DNA from: Deltaproteobacteria bacterium RIFCSPLOWO2_02_FULL_57_26
GTDB taxonomy: Bacteria > Desulfobacterota > Binatia > UBA9968
Assembly: GCA_001798455.1 (NCBI GenBank)
Contig: MGSI01000040.1
Location: 1 to 8,262 of the forward strand
Direction of reading: 5' to 3'
DNA length: 8,262 nucleotides
The position numbers were made by a program, and so were the translations under genes. Shown one piece after another: positions 1-7,292 of this stretch; position 1 is the first letter of the stretch, and every line of letters starts with the position of its first letter. The notes beneath the pieces were generated by a model. It was not told the origin of the DNA. It saw nothing but the letters and a program-made list of their open reading frames with translations, and made no database searches.

Positions 1-2
1 CA

Positions 3-146
3 CCCCCTGGCCGTTTATTGTTTTGGACAAGTGTGGGCATCGTTCTCTGGAGCACGGCTCTGACACTGGCTGCCGCAGCGGGATTAGCAGGAATCCAGAC
101 GCTGGAACATTTTGCGAGCTCAGCCTGCGTAAGCTTCGTCTGTTGA
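3..146 (+). CDS. Possible C-terminal end of an integral membrane protein (partial, 5' end outside window)
   Basis: This frame is open from the left edge to a TGA at 144-146 and gives about 47 residues. It contains one long hydrophobic stretch (core LLFWTSVGIVLWSTALTLAA, then an Ala/Gly-rich run), compatible with a transmembrane helix, followed by a short Cys-containing tail. The pattern of an aromatic, a small residue, Gly, two hydrophobics and LW loosely recalls the last part of DedA-family proteins, but no diagnostic motif lies inside the window, so I do not assign the family. A second frame is also open across this stretch (to about 165) but looks polar and unstructured. If this call is right, the gene ends just before the promoter of the next gene. 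With so little sequence it could also be a chance open frame in non-coding DNA. Confidence 0.28.
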   Translation, partial: PPGRLLFWTSVGIVLWSTALTLAAAAGLAGIQTLEHFASSACVSFVC

Positions 147-162
147 CGCCGTTCGTTTTTGG

Positions 163-191
163 TTGACATTCCTTTTTGCTGCCTTTATCTT
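163..191 (+). promoter_or_regulatory. Sigma70-like promoter for the MerR-mutS operon
   Basis: A perfect -35 hexamer TTGACA (163-168) is followed after exactly 17 bp by TATCTT (186-191), which matches the -10 consensus TATAAT at four of six positions. This puts the transcription start near 197-199 and leaves a leader of about 30 nt before the ATG at 231. The -35 box overlaps a GTTGAC hexamer (162-167) that also occurs at 142-147, exactly 20 bp upstream. It is the only well-formed promoter I see in the window, and it precedes a tightly packed series of same-strand genes. No experimental start is known, so the call rests on sequence match and position. Confidence 0.6.
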
Positions 192-193
192 AG

Positions 194-213
194 TGAAAAC
201 ATTCTTGTTTTCA
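194..213. promoter_or_regulatory. Inverted repeat TGAAAAC-N6-GTTTTCA at the transcription start; possible operator or leader hairpin
   Basis: The perfect 7-bp arms lie at 194-200 and 207-213, separated by ATTCTT, directly downstream of the -10 box. A dyad here could be an operator bound by a repressor, most simply the MerR-type protein encoded next. Alternatively it could form a weak AT-rich hairpin at the 5' end of the mRNA. MerR activators usually bind in the -35/-10 spacer instead, so if the local MerR protein binds here it would more likely act as a repressor. A 7-bp AT-rich palindrome can also arise by chance. Confidence 0.35.
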
Positions 214-218
214 TTGGC

Positions 219-224
219 GGGAGG
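219..224 (+). promoter_or_regulatory. Shine-Dalgarno sequence deciding the MerR gene start
   Basis: GGGAGG sits 6 nt before the ATG at 231. The same frame is open back to 159, but that longer version would place the promoter hexamers inside the coding sequence and would add residues that do not belong to a MerR fold, so 231 is the better start. The ATG at 237 is 12 nt from this site and is less well placed. Confidence 0.7.
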
Positions 225-230
225 CGACGG

Positions 231-719
231 ATGTCGATGGAGGCGTTTGACAGCAAGACGGTTAGCTGCATCGTTGGGGTGAGCCTGCGGCAAATCCAAT
301 ACTGGGACGAGCAGGGATTTATCCGCCCGTCAATCAGGCTGGCCGATGGCAGGGGGAGCCGCCGGCTGTACTCGTACTCGGACCTGGTCCAGCTCAAGGT
401 TGTCAAAGACCTTCAGGGCCATGGCCTTAGCCTGCAGAAGATCCGCCGTTGCCTGCACTATCTCAAGCGCTATTTCCCGGAGGCGGTGCCGCCGCTCAGC
501 TCGCTCAAATACTTGACCGACGGTGACAAGCTCTTCGTCCTCACCAGCGATAAAAATAAAATCCTGGATGTAATGGATCGCCAGTTCGTTTTTTCCCTAG
601 GTATCGGCCACCTCGTGCGCCAGCTCGACGGGGAGGTGCGCCGGCTCGCCGGCCGCAGGGTTCGACGAGCAGTGCGACTGAACCGCAGGGTTGAAGAGAA
701 GAGATCTGCGTCCGCCTAG
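231..719 (+). CDS. MerR-family (helix-turn-helix) transcriptional regulator
   Basis: A 162-residue DNA-binding protein of the MerR superfamily. The N-terminal winged helix-turn-helix covers roughly residues 6-75. The recognition region VSLRQIQYWDEQGFIRPS (17-34) is followed by a basic wing with GRGSRRLYSYSDL (40-52), and then the LQGHGLSLQKIRRCL helix (61-75) typical of the second half of a MerR DNA-binding domain. Instead of a long dimerisation coiled coil and metal-binding cysteines, it has a short C-terminal segment (about 90-140) of unassigned function and an Arg-rich tail (after about 142). The usual MerR metal or thiol sensors are therefore not evident and the effector is unknown. The start at 231 is set by the GGGAGG ribosome site. 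Its stop is 14 bp before mutS, so the two are probably co-transcribed, and it may autoregulate the promoter just upstream. MerR family membership is well supported; target genes and the signal sensed are not. Confidence 0.85.
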   Translation: MSMEAFDSKTVSCIVGVSLRQIQYWDEQGFIRPSIRLADGRGSRRLYSYSDLVQLKVVKDLQGHGLSLQKIRRCLHYLKRYFPEAVPPLSSLKYLTDGDKLFVLTSDKNKILDVMDRQFVFSLGIGHLVRQLDGEVRRLAGRRVRRAVRLNRRVEEKRSASA

Positions 720-733
720 CCAGCCCATTTATT

Positions 734-3334
734 ATGGAGGAGATTAAAATCACCCCGATGATCCGCCAGTATCTCCAGATCAAGGAGAGGTACCGGGATG
801 CCATTCTCTTCTTCCGTCTCGGGGATTTCTACGAAATGTTTTTTGAAGACGCGGAAAAGGCCTCCAGGCTGCTCGATATCGCCCTGACCTCCCGCAATCG
901 CCATGAGGAGTCGCCGGTTCCATTGTGCGGTGTTCCCTACCATGCGGCGGGACCATATATCGGAAAGCTTCTGGAGGCGGGCTATAAGGTGGCGGTCTGC
1001 GAGCAGGTGGAGGATCCCAAGACCGCTAAAGGGGTGGTACAAAGAGCGGTGGTCCGGGTCATCTCGCCGGGAACGATGACCGATGGGGAAGGGCTGGATG
1101 CCCGTGATAACAGCTTCCTCGCCGCCGTGTCCAAGGGCGAGAGGTATTACGGCCTGGCGGTTACCGATGTCACCACGGGCGAGTTTCGGTTTACCTCCTG
1201 CGCGGACCAGGCTGCTCTGATCGATGAGCTGGGACGCATCCGCCCCCGGGAAATCGTCGTTGCCGAGGGACAGGGGCCGCTTTCGGATGAGCTACGCAGG
1301 GAATTTCCCAAAGTGCATTTGACCCTTGTGCCCGCCCATTTCTTCGGATCGTCCGCTACCGAGCGGCTGACATCGCTTCGGCTCTGGTCCGGGGAGCGCG
1401 ACGAGGAGTGGGAACACGGCGTTCGTGCTGCCGCGGCGATCATCGGGGTTCTGGAGGAGAATTTGCCAGAGGTCCGAGGACTCTTGCGGGATCTTCAACC
1501 TTACTCCTCGTCTCAGTACCTGATGCTCGACGAGACGACACGCCGCAATCTTGAGCTCTTGCGCGATCTCCAGGGGGATGCCAAAGGCTCGCTATTGGGT
1601 GTCTTGGATTTTACGCTGACTCCCATGGGGGCCAGGCGGCTGCGCCAATGGCTCCTCTATCCGCTCCTGGACGAGAGGGCGATCCGCGAGCGCCAGGACG
1701 GGGTGGAAGAGCTGGTGGAGAGCTACCAGGGTCGTCAGGAGTTGCGCGCGCTGCTCAAGGGTGTTCAAGACCTCGAGCGGTTGGGTGCAAGGGTGGTGGC
1801 CGGGAGCGCCCGTCCTGCGGATCTCGTGGCCCTGAAAACCAGCCTGCGCTGGCTAGGCCCCATTCGGGAGCGGCTTCAGGATTGGGGCGCGGAGATTTTC
1901 GCCTCGCTCAGAAAGGAGTTGGTGGATCTTCCCGAGGTTGTGGAGCTGGTCGAGCGGGCCATCGTGGACGACCCACCGCCGACCCCCAAGGAGCGGGGAA
2001 TCATCCGGTCGGGATTTCATGCCGACCTTGACGAGATACGGAGCGTGCAGAGGGATGCCAAGGCATGGATCGCCAGATTCGAAGACAGCGAACGCAAGCG
2101 GACCGGCATTCAGTCACTCAAGGTGCGATACAATAAAGTATTCGGCTATTATATCGAGGTGACGACAGCCAACTTGAAGCTCGTCCCCGCGGATTACCTC
2201 CGCAAGCAAACTCTGGTCAATGCGGAGCGTTTCATCACCCCGGAGCTCAAGGAATATGAAGCGAAGGTTTTGACTTCCGAGGAGGAGATCCTGAAGCTCG
2301 AAATGGCGCTCTTCGCCGAGCTGCGGGAGAAGGTGGCGGCTCATTACGGAACGATCAAGCAGACGGGCCACGCCCTGGCCACGCTGGATGTTCTCGTTTC
2401 CCTCGCCGAAGCGGCAAGCTCCTGTCACTTTGCCCGACCCAGGGTCGAATCCAGCCTTACCATCACGATTCGGGGCGGTCGTCACCCCGTCGTGGAGCAG
2501 GCTTTGGGGCGAGGAGCCTTCGTCCCGAACGATTGCCATCTGGATCCCGAGTCGCAGCAGATCCTGATCCTGACCGGCCCGAACATGGCCGGAAAGTCGA
2601 CCTACATGCGCCAGGTCGCCTTGATCGTCATCCTGGCGCAAATGGGAGGCTTCGTGCCCGCAGCCGAAGCACAAATCGGTTTGGTGGATCGCATCTTTAC
2701 CCGCATCGGCGCCACCGACTCTCTTGCCCGCGGCGAATCCACCTTCATGGTGGAGATGAAGGAGACGGCCCAGATCCTGCGCCACGCCACCCCCAGAAGT
2801 CTGATCCTTCTCGATGAGGTCGGACGCGGCACCAGTACCTTTGACGGGATCTCGATCGCCTGGTCGGTCGGCGAGTTCCTGCACGACGGGCCCGACCGGC
2901 CCCGCACGTTGTTTGCCACTCATTACCATGAGATGACCGATTTGGCCCTGACCAAAGAGCGGGTGCGAAACTTCCACTTCTCCGTCAAGGAATGGAAGGG
3001 GGAGGTGATTTTTCTGCGCAGCCTCTCGGAAGGGGCCTCAAGTCGAAGTTACGGCATTCACGTCGCGCGCTTGGCTGGCCTACCGGCCCCGGTGGTGCAA
3101 AGGGCGAAAGAGATTCTTAAAAACCTCGAGGGAGGAGAGCTTGACGAAAGAGGCCGGCCGCGCCTGGCTCGTGGCGGTCCGGTAGAGGGTCCGGCGCAGA
3201 TGACGCTGTTCGGCGCTGAGGATCAAAAGCTGCGCGAGGAGCTCAGAACGATTGACGCGACGACTCTCAACCCGATTGAGGCTTTGAATCTCCTCTACAG
3301 GCTGACGGAAGAGGCAAAAAAGGAGGCTCGTTAG
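734..3334 (+). CDS. mutS: DNA mismatch repair protein MutS
   Basis: An 866-residue MutS, close to the 853 of E. coli. It binds base mismatches and small loops as a clamp-forming dimer and uses ATP to recruit downstream repair factors. The mismatch-reading Phe-x-Glu motif is present as F32-Y33-E34 within RLGDFYEMFF. The connector and core/lever domains follow (about 125-570), with the conserved NKVFGYYIEV stretch just before the DNA clamp. The ATPase domain has Walker A GPNMAGKST (615-623), signature DSLARGESTF (662-671) and Walker B LILLDEVGRGTSTFDG (690-705). Near the C-terminus QMTLF (822-826) resembles a beta-sliding-clamp binding pentapeptide, followed by a terminal helical segment. All key residues are intact. 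There is no Shine-Dalgarno before the ATG at 734; the next Met (758) would cut into the conserved TPMIRQY start, so 734 is kept. No mutL or mutH is visible in the window. Confidence 0.98.
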   Translation: MEEIKITPMIRQYLQIKERYRDAILFFRLGDFYEMFFEDAEKASRLLDIALTSRNRHEESPVPLCGVPYHAAGPYIGKLLEAGYKVAVCEQVEDPKTAKGVVQRAVVRVISPGTMTDGEGLDARDNSFLAAVSKGERYYGLAVTDVTTGEFRFTSCADQAALIDELGRIRPREIVVAEGQGPLSDELRREFPKVHLTLVPAHFFGSSATERLTSLRLWSGERDEEWEHGVRAAAAIIGVLEENLPEVRGLLRDLQPYSSSQYLMLDETTRRNLELLRDLQGDAKGSLLGVLDFTLTPMGARRLRQWLLYPLLDERAIRERQDGVEELVESYQGRQELRALLKGVQDLERLGARVVAGSARPADLVALKTSLRWLGPIRERLQDWGAEIFASLRKELVDLPEVVELVERAIVDDPPPTPKERGIIRSGFHADLDEIRSVQRDAKAWIARFEDSERKRTGIQSLKVRYNKVFGYYIEVTTANLKLVPADYLRKQTLVNAERFITPELKEYEAKVLTSEEEILKLEMALFAELREKVAAHYGTIKQTGHALATLDVLVSLAEAASSCHFARPRVESSLTITIRGGRHPVVEQALGRGAFVPNDCHLDPESQQILILTGPNMAGKSTYMRQVALIVILAQMGGFVPAAEAQIGLVDRIFTRIGATDSLARGESTFMVEMKETAQILRHATPRSLILLDEVGRGTSTFDGISIAWSVGEFLHDGPDRPRTLFATHYHEMTDLALTKERVRNFHFSVKEWKGEVIFLRSLSEGASSRSYGIHVARLAGLPAPVVQRAKEILKNLEGGELDERGRPRLARGGPVEGPAQMTLFGAEDQKLREELRTIDATTLNPIEALNLLYRLTEEAKKEAR
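3321..3326 (+). promoter_or_regulatory. Shine-Dalgarno of the amidase gene inside the mutS 3' end
   Basis: AGGAGG is a perfect anti-SD match but lies 13 nt before the ATG at 3340, at the long end of usable spacing. It lies within the last codons of mutS, so ribosomes finishing mutS (stop at 3332-3334) reach the amidase start almost immediately. Translational coupling is likely. Confidence 0.55.
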
Positions 3335-3339
3335 TTTCC

Positions 3340-4572
3340 ATGCGCGGTCCAACCAGCGCCAAGATGGTGTTCCAGGTTTCTGCGCTTGTCTGGATCCTTT
3401 TCGCCATGCCCGGAAACGGGGCAGAACCGGCAAAGACAAAGCCCGCCGCGCCGCCGGATGGCGAGCGTGGCGGACGTCTCTTGACCCGTATCCGCCACAC
3501 GTCTTCCCAAAGCTATACCAGGGTGACGATGGAACTCTCGACAGAGGTTCCCTATGAGATCCATTTCCTCAAGGAGGAGCCCGGCCATCAACTCCCCCCG
3601 CGGATCTATGTGGACCTCCTCCAGACTCGTTTGGGGATGGATTCCAGCCAACCGATTCTGGTGGAGGACCGGCTGTTACGTCAGGTACGCGTCGGACAGT
3701 TCGCTCCAAACGTGGTGCGCGTGGTCTTGGATCTTAGGAGCGTGAGCAGGCATCGGGCATTCTTGCTTCCCGACCCTTATCGTTTGGTCGTAGATATCCA
3801 CGCCGGCGGGAACGGAACCGGGCTTGCCGCCCTGGAGAAACGGCACAGCCTGCCTGCGCCGCCCATGCCCCAAATTCCCGTCGCGGGTTTGCGCAAGATC
3901 GTATTGGATCCCGGCCATGGCGGAAAAGATCCGGGAGCCATAGGGATCGGAGGAGTGGCCGAGAAGGACATCGTCCTCAGGATTGCCAAGAAACTCGCGA
4001 ATAAGCTCAAGCGGGAGATGGGGGTACAAGTGGTGCTAACTCGTCAGGACGACACTTTTGTCCCTCTCGAGGATCGGACCGCGATGGCGAACGCGGAGGA
4101 GGCCGACCTCTTCGTCTCGCTGCATACCAACGCCAGTCCCAATCCAGGCACCAGAGGGATCGAAACTTACTACCTGGATAACACGAGCGACGAGGCCTCG
4201 ATTCTCCTGGCGGCGCGAGAAAATGGCACCTCGCGCCGGAACATCTCCGACCTCCAGTTCATCTTAAGCGACCTGACGCAGAACTCGAAGCTCGAAGACT
4301 CGATTACCCTGGCCCACAGGCTTCAATCCTCCCTTGTTTCGCAGCTGGGGCATAGGTATGGTGACGTGAAGAATCTCGGTGTGAAAAAGGCTCTCTTCTA
4401 CGTTCTGGTCGGGGCGCGGATGCCCAGCGTCCTCTCGGAGCTCTTGTTCATCACGAACAAGGTGGAAGCGCGGACCTTGACCCAAAGGGCCTACCAGGAT
4501 GCGATCGTGGAAGGGCTCTTCAACGGGATCAAGAAGTATCACGAGAGCCTGCTCGTGGTCAAAAACTTGTAG
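3340..4572 (+). CDS. Exported N-acetylmuramoyl-L-alanine amidase (AMIN + Amidase_3, AmiC-like)
   Basis: A 410-residue zinc amidase that cleaves the bond between N-acetylmuramic acid and the L-alanine of the stem peptide, normally to split septal peptidoglycan in the periplasm. A signal peptide is visible: basic start, hydrophobic core VFQVSALVWILFAM, and likely cleavage after GNGA near residue 28. An AMIN-type targeting domain covers about 46-152 (RVTMEL, RIYVDL, VVRVVLDL, YRLVVDIHA beta strands). The Amidase_3 catalytic domain runs from about 185 to 405, with Zn ligands H193 (in DPGHGG), E208 (in GVAEKD) and H262 (in SLHTNA), and catalytic Glu E367 (in LSELLF). The segment around DLQFILSDLTQNSK (about 307-320) corresponds to the extra helical region of AmiC-type enzymes, which can block the active site until an EnvC/NlpD-like activator acts. 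The start is 5 bp after the mutS stop. No activator gene is present locally. Confidence 0.95.
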   Translation: MRGPTSAKMVFQVSALVWILFAMPGNGAEPAKTKPAAPPDGERGGRLLTRIRHTSSQSYTRVTMELSTEVPYEIHFLKEEPGHQLPPRIYVDLLQTRLGMDSSQPILVEDRLLRQVRVGQFAPNVVRVVLDLRSVSRHRAFLLPDPYRLVVDIHAGGNGTGLAALEKRHSLPAPPMPQIPVAGLRKIVLDPGHGGKDPGAIGIGGVAEKDIVLRIAKKLANKLKREMGVQVVLTRQDDTFVPLEDRTAMANAEEADLFVSLHTNASPNPGTRGIETYYLDNTSDEASILLAARENGTSRRNISDLQFILSDLTQNSKLEDSITLAHRLQSSLVSQLGHRYGDVKNLGVKKALFYVLVGARMPSVLSELLFITNKVEARTLTQRAYQDAIVEGLFNGIKKYHESLLVVKNL

Positions 4573-4578
4573 GTGAGG
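4572..4578 (+). promoter_or_regulatory. Shine-Dalgarno that favours the glnD ATG at 4584
   Basis: The sequence between the genes carries a repeated GTGAGGTGAGG. GGTGAGG (4572-4578) is 5 nt before the ATG at 4584. A GTG at 4578 is in the same frame but would overlap this ribosome site, so the ATG two codons downstream is preferred. The difference is only two residues. Confidence 0.5.
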
Positions 4579-4583
4579 TGAGG

Positions 4584-7292
4584 ATGGACGCGGCGGCGCT
4601 TTCCCGTTTTCTCATGGATGAGATCGGCTCTGACGCCGATCTTGCCCGAGGGGCGCGCGCCTACGTTCAAAGGGGCCGAGCGCTGCTCTATGAGCGGCAC
4701 CGCGCCGGCGCCGGAGGGGCGGAGATCGTCTCCGCCTATTCGACGATGATGGATTATCTGATCCGTCATCTGTTTGAGGTGGCAAGCCGCGATTTCATCA
4801 GCCGCTACCCGAGCCTAAACACCCGCTGCGCGCTCATCGCTCAAGGAGGATATGGCCGCACAGAGCTCAGTCCTTACTCGGACATTGATCTGCTGTTCCT
4901 CCATACCTGGAAGCCGACGCCGTATGTGGAATCGGTGACGGAAAAGGTCCTGTACACACTTTGGGATGCGGGGCTTGTGGTGGGTCACGCCACCCGCAGT
5001 ATTGCGGCGTCGATCCAACTTGCCAGCAGGGATATGAAAGTCAGAACCGCTTTGATCGACGCTCGCTATCTCTGTGGGGATCTCGACGTCTATACCGACC
5101 TTGAGAAGGCGGTCGAAGAGAACCTGCTCAAGCGGGGCCGGGAGCGCTTCATTCGGGAGAAATTGGCCGAAAACCGCCTTCGGCATGAGCGCTATGGCGG
5201 CTCGGTTTATCTTCTGGAGCCCGATATCAAGGAGGGCGAAGGGGGACTGAGGGACATCCAAAGCGCGCTGTGGATCGCCAGGGTCGAGCATCCCGTCAAG
5301 GACTTTGACGACTTGGTGCGGTGCGGCATCCTCCAGCCGCGCGACCTCACCGAACTTGAGGAGGCGCGGGATTTCCTCTGGCGCGTCAGAAACGAACTCC
5401 ACTTTTCCTTGGGCAAGCACCAGGATCAGCTCACCTTCGAGCAGCAGGAGAAGGTTGCGCGGGTGCTCGGTTTTAAAGACGAGGGGGCTCTCAAGGGGGT
5501 GGAGGCCTTCATGCGGTCCTACTACCTGCGCGCCTCCCAGGTGAGTCGGATCGCCTCGTTGATCGTCCATCGAGCGGTGGATGCGTCTGTGCCTGTGCCG
5601 TCGAAGAGCCGGGCTACGGGAAGGGAAATCCGCGAGGGAGTCCGCGTCTCCCGGGGAGCGCTCTGGGTCTCCAGGCCCGAGATCCTGAAAGCGGAGCCCG
5701 AAAATCTCATCAGGCTTTTCGCCGATGCCCAGAGGCATCGGGTCGAGCTGAGCCATGAGACGCGCGAGCTCATTCGCGACCATCTCGGGCTCATCGACGA
5801 CCGCTTGCGCCGTTCTCCTGCGGTTGGCGTGCTCTTTCTTCAGATTCTCAAGTGGAGGGAGCGCGTTTACGAGACGCTTTCAGAGATGCACCGTTGCGGC
5901 GTTCTGGGGGCTCTGATCCCGGAATTCGGCCGCCTCCTCTGCATGGTGCTTCACGATCTTTACCATATCTACACCGTCGACCAGCACTCTCTCAGACTGG
6001 TCATGGAGTTAGAGCGGCTGAGGACCGGAGAGTTCAGGGAGTCGCTGCCTTTGCTCACCCAGCTCGCCCGCGAGGCGGAAAAAATCGACATCCTCTATCT
6101 GGGGCTTCTCTTCCATGATATCGGGAAAGGTTACGGGGGAGGTCATTCCGAGCGCGGCGCTCGCATGGCGCGGCAGATCGCGCGTCGAATGCGGCTCAAT
6201 GCTGACGATGCCGCCCAACTCGTTTCTCTCGTGCGCTACCACCTGCTTTTCGCCCACACGGCCTTCCGCCGGGACTTGGAAGATGAGAAGACTCATACCG
6301 ATTTCGCGCGCACGATGAGCAACATCAGCAATCTCAAGATGCTTTACTTGCTCACCTATGCCGATATCCGGGCCGTCGGTCCCCAGGTATGGAACAACTG
6401 GAAGGCGTCGCTGCTGGAACAGCTTTACCTGAAGACACTGGAGGTTCTGGAGAGCCTGGAGAAAGGCGAGCCGACGAGACTGGATCGCCGCTCGAGGGCG
6501 CGCCGGATTCAGGCTCGCCTGCGTCGTCGTCTCGGGCGCCGGTACGGGGCGGAGCGCGCGCGCGCCTTTTTCCAGCTTATGCCGGAGCGGTATTTTCTGA
6601 CCACGCCCGAAGACGAGGTGCCGGGTCATTTTGAGCTGATGGAGAAGTTTACCGATCAAGTCTACCTGAGCACGCTGCGCCACTTTCCCGAGCGGGAATT
6701 CAGCGAGATCGTGATCTGCGCCAGAGACCGCCCCGGCCTCTTTGCCCGGATTACCGGCGTCTTCGCCGCCCACCGGCTGGATATCCTGAGCGCGCGCATC
6801 ACCACCCGCAGGGACGGGATCATCCTGGACGTTTTTCGCATCTCCCACGCCGGCAGGCCGGAGGCGGCGATGGATGTGCGGAAATGGGCTAGGGTTGAAG
6901 CCACTCTGGAAGGGGTCCTCGGCGATACCATCGACGTGGCGCGCCTGGTCGAGGAGTCGGGTCGCCCCTCGCTTTTCCGCAAGCCGGCTCCCAAGGTTCC
7001 CACGCTGATTCAGATCGACAACGAGGCTTCCGACGACTTCACCGTCGTGGAGGTGTACACCCAGGACCGCGTCGGCGTGCTGTTCACGATTACGTACGGG
7101 CTCCATCAGCTGGGCCTCTCCATCTATCTCGCGAAGATTTCGACCAACGTGGATCAGGTGGCCGACGTCTTTTACGTTGCTGATGAGCGGGGCGGAAAAG
7201 TCCGGGACAAGGATCGGGTGGATCAGATCCGTCGCACCCTCTATCAAAGGTTGGTCCTAGAGGATGAAGGAGCGGCTCAGCAGTCACATTGA
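4584..7292 (+). CDS. glnD: Bifunctional [protein-PII] uridylyltransferase / uridylyl-removing enzyme GlnD
   Basis: A 902-residue cytosolic nitrogen sensor. When glutamine is low it attaches UMP to PII proteins (GlnB/GlnK), and when glutamine is high it removes it, thereby controlling glutamine synthetase and nitrogen transcription. The nucleotidyltransferase domain has GGYGRTELSPYSDIDLL (88-104) with metal-binding D100 and D102. The GlnD-linked helical region contains GEGGLRD (218-224). The HD hydrolase domain includes DLYHIYTVDQHSL and the H511-D512 pair in LLFHDIGKG, so the uridylyl-removing activity should be intact. Two C-terminal ACT domains, the glutamine-binding part, begin near 708 (ARDRPGLFARITG) and 820 (TQDRVGVLFTITYG). 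Domain order and length are those of canonical GlnD. It follows the amidase by 11 bp and its last 29 bp overlap xerD. No glnB, glnK, glnA or amtB gene lies in the window, so its PII partners are encoded elsewhere. Confidence 0.97.
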   Translation: MDAAALSRFLMDEIGSDADLARGARAYVQRGRALLYERHRAGAGGAEIVSAYSTMMDYLIRHLFEVASRDFISRYPSLNTRCALIAQGGYGRTELSPYSDIDLLFLHTWKPTPYVESVTEKVLYTLWDAGLVVGHATRSIAASIQLASRDMKVRTALIDARYLCGDLDVYTDLEKAVEENLLKRGRERFIREKLAENRLRHERYGGSVYLLEPDIKEGEGGLRDIQSALWIARVEHPVKDFDDLVRCGILQPRDLTELEEARDFLWRVRNELHFSLGKHQDQLTFEQQEKVARVLGFKDEGALKGVEAFMRSYYLRASQVSRIASLIVHRAVDASVPVPSKSRATGREIREGVRVSRGALWVSRPEILKAEPENLIRLFADAQRHRVELSHETRELIRDHLGLIDDRLRRSPAVGVLFLQILKWRERVYETLSEMHRCGVLGALIPEFGRLLCMVLHDLYHIYTVDQHSLRLVMELERLRTGEFRESLPLLTQLAREAEKIDILYLGLLFHDIGKGYGGGHSERGARMARQIARRMRLNADDAAQLVSLVRYHLLFAHTAFRRDLEDEKTHTDFARTMSNISNLKMLYLLTYADIRAVGPQVWNNWKASLLEQLYLKTLEVLESLEKGEPTRLDRRSRARRIQARLRRRLGRRYGAERARAFFQLMPERYFLTTPEDEVPGHFELMEKFTDQVYLSTLRHFPEREFSEIVICARDRPGLFARITGVFAAHRLDILSARITTRRDGIILDVFRISHAGRPEAAMDVRKWARVEATLEGVLGDTIDVARLVEESGRPSLFRKPAPKVPTLIQIDNEASDDFTVVEVYTQDRVGVLFTITYGLHQLGLSIYLAKISTNVDQVADVFYVADERGGKVRDKDRVDQIRRTLYQRLVLEDEGAAQQSH

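Noticed and set aside
159..230. N-terminal extension of the MerR gene by 24 codons
   Set aside because: It needs a non-ATG start, overlaps the -35 and -10 hexamers, and lacks a ribosome site, whereas 231 has GGGAGG at 6 nt.
2114..2977. 287-codon open frame on the - strand
   Set aside because: Antisense to the clamp and ATPase region of mutS; no recognisable motif and explained by codon bias of the + strand gene.
3332..3340. Terminator between mutS and the amidase, or between the other gene pairs
   Set aside because: The gaps are 5 to 14 bp and hold no hairpin followed by a T tract.
4815..5783. 322-codon open frame on the - strand
   Set aside because: Antisense to the nucleotidyltransferase and linker parts of glnD; no domain or ribosome-site support.
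6554..6565. Short GC dinucleotide run in glnD
   Set aside because: Six GC units within Arg/Ala codons of an Arg-rich linker; compatible with codon use and too short to call a repeat element.
6009..7247. Long open frame of 412 codons on the - strand
   Set aside because: It lies wholly inside glnD, which has intact HD and ACT motifs in the + frame. The antisense translation shows no recognisable motif, and long shadow frames are expected in GC-rich genes.
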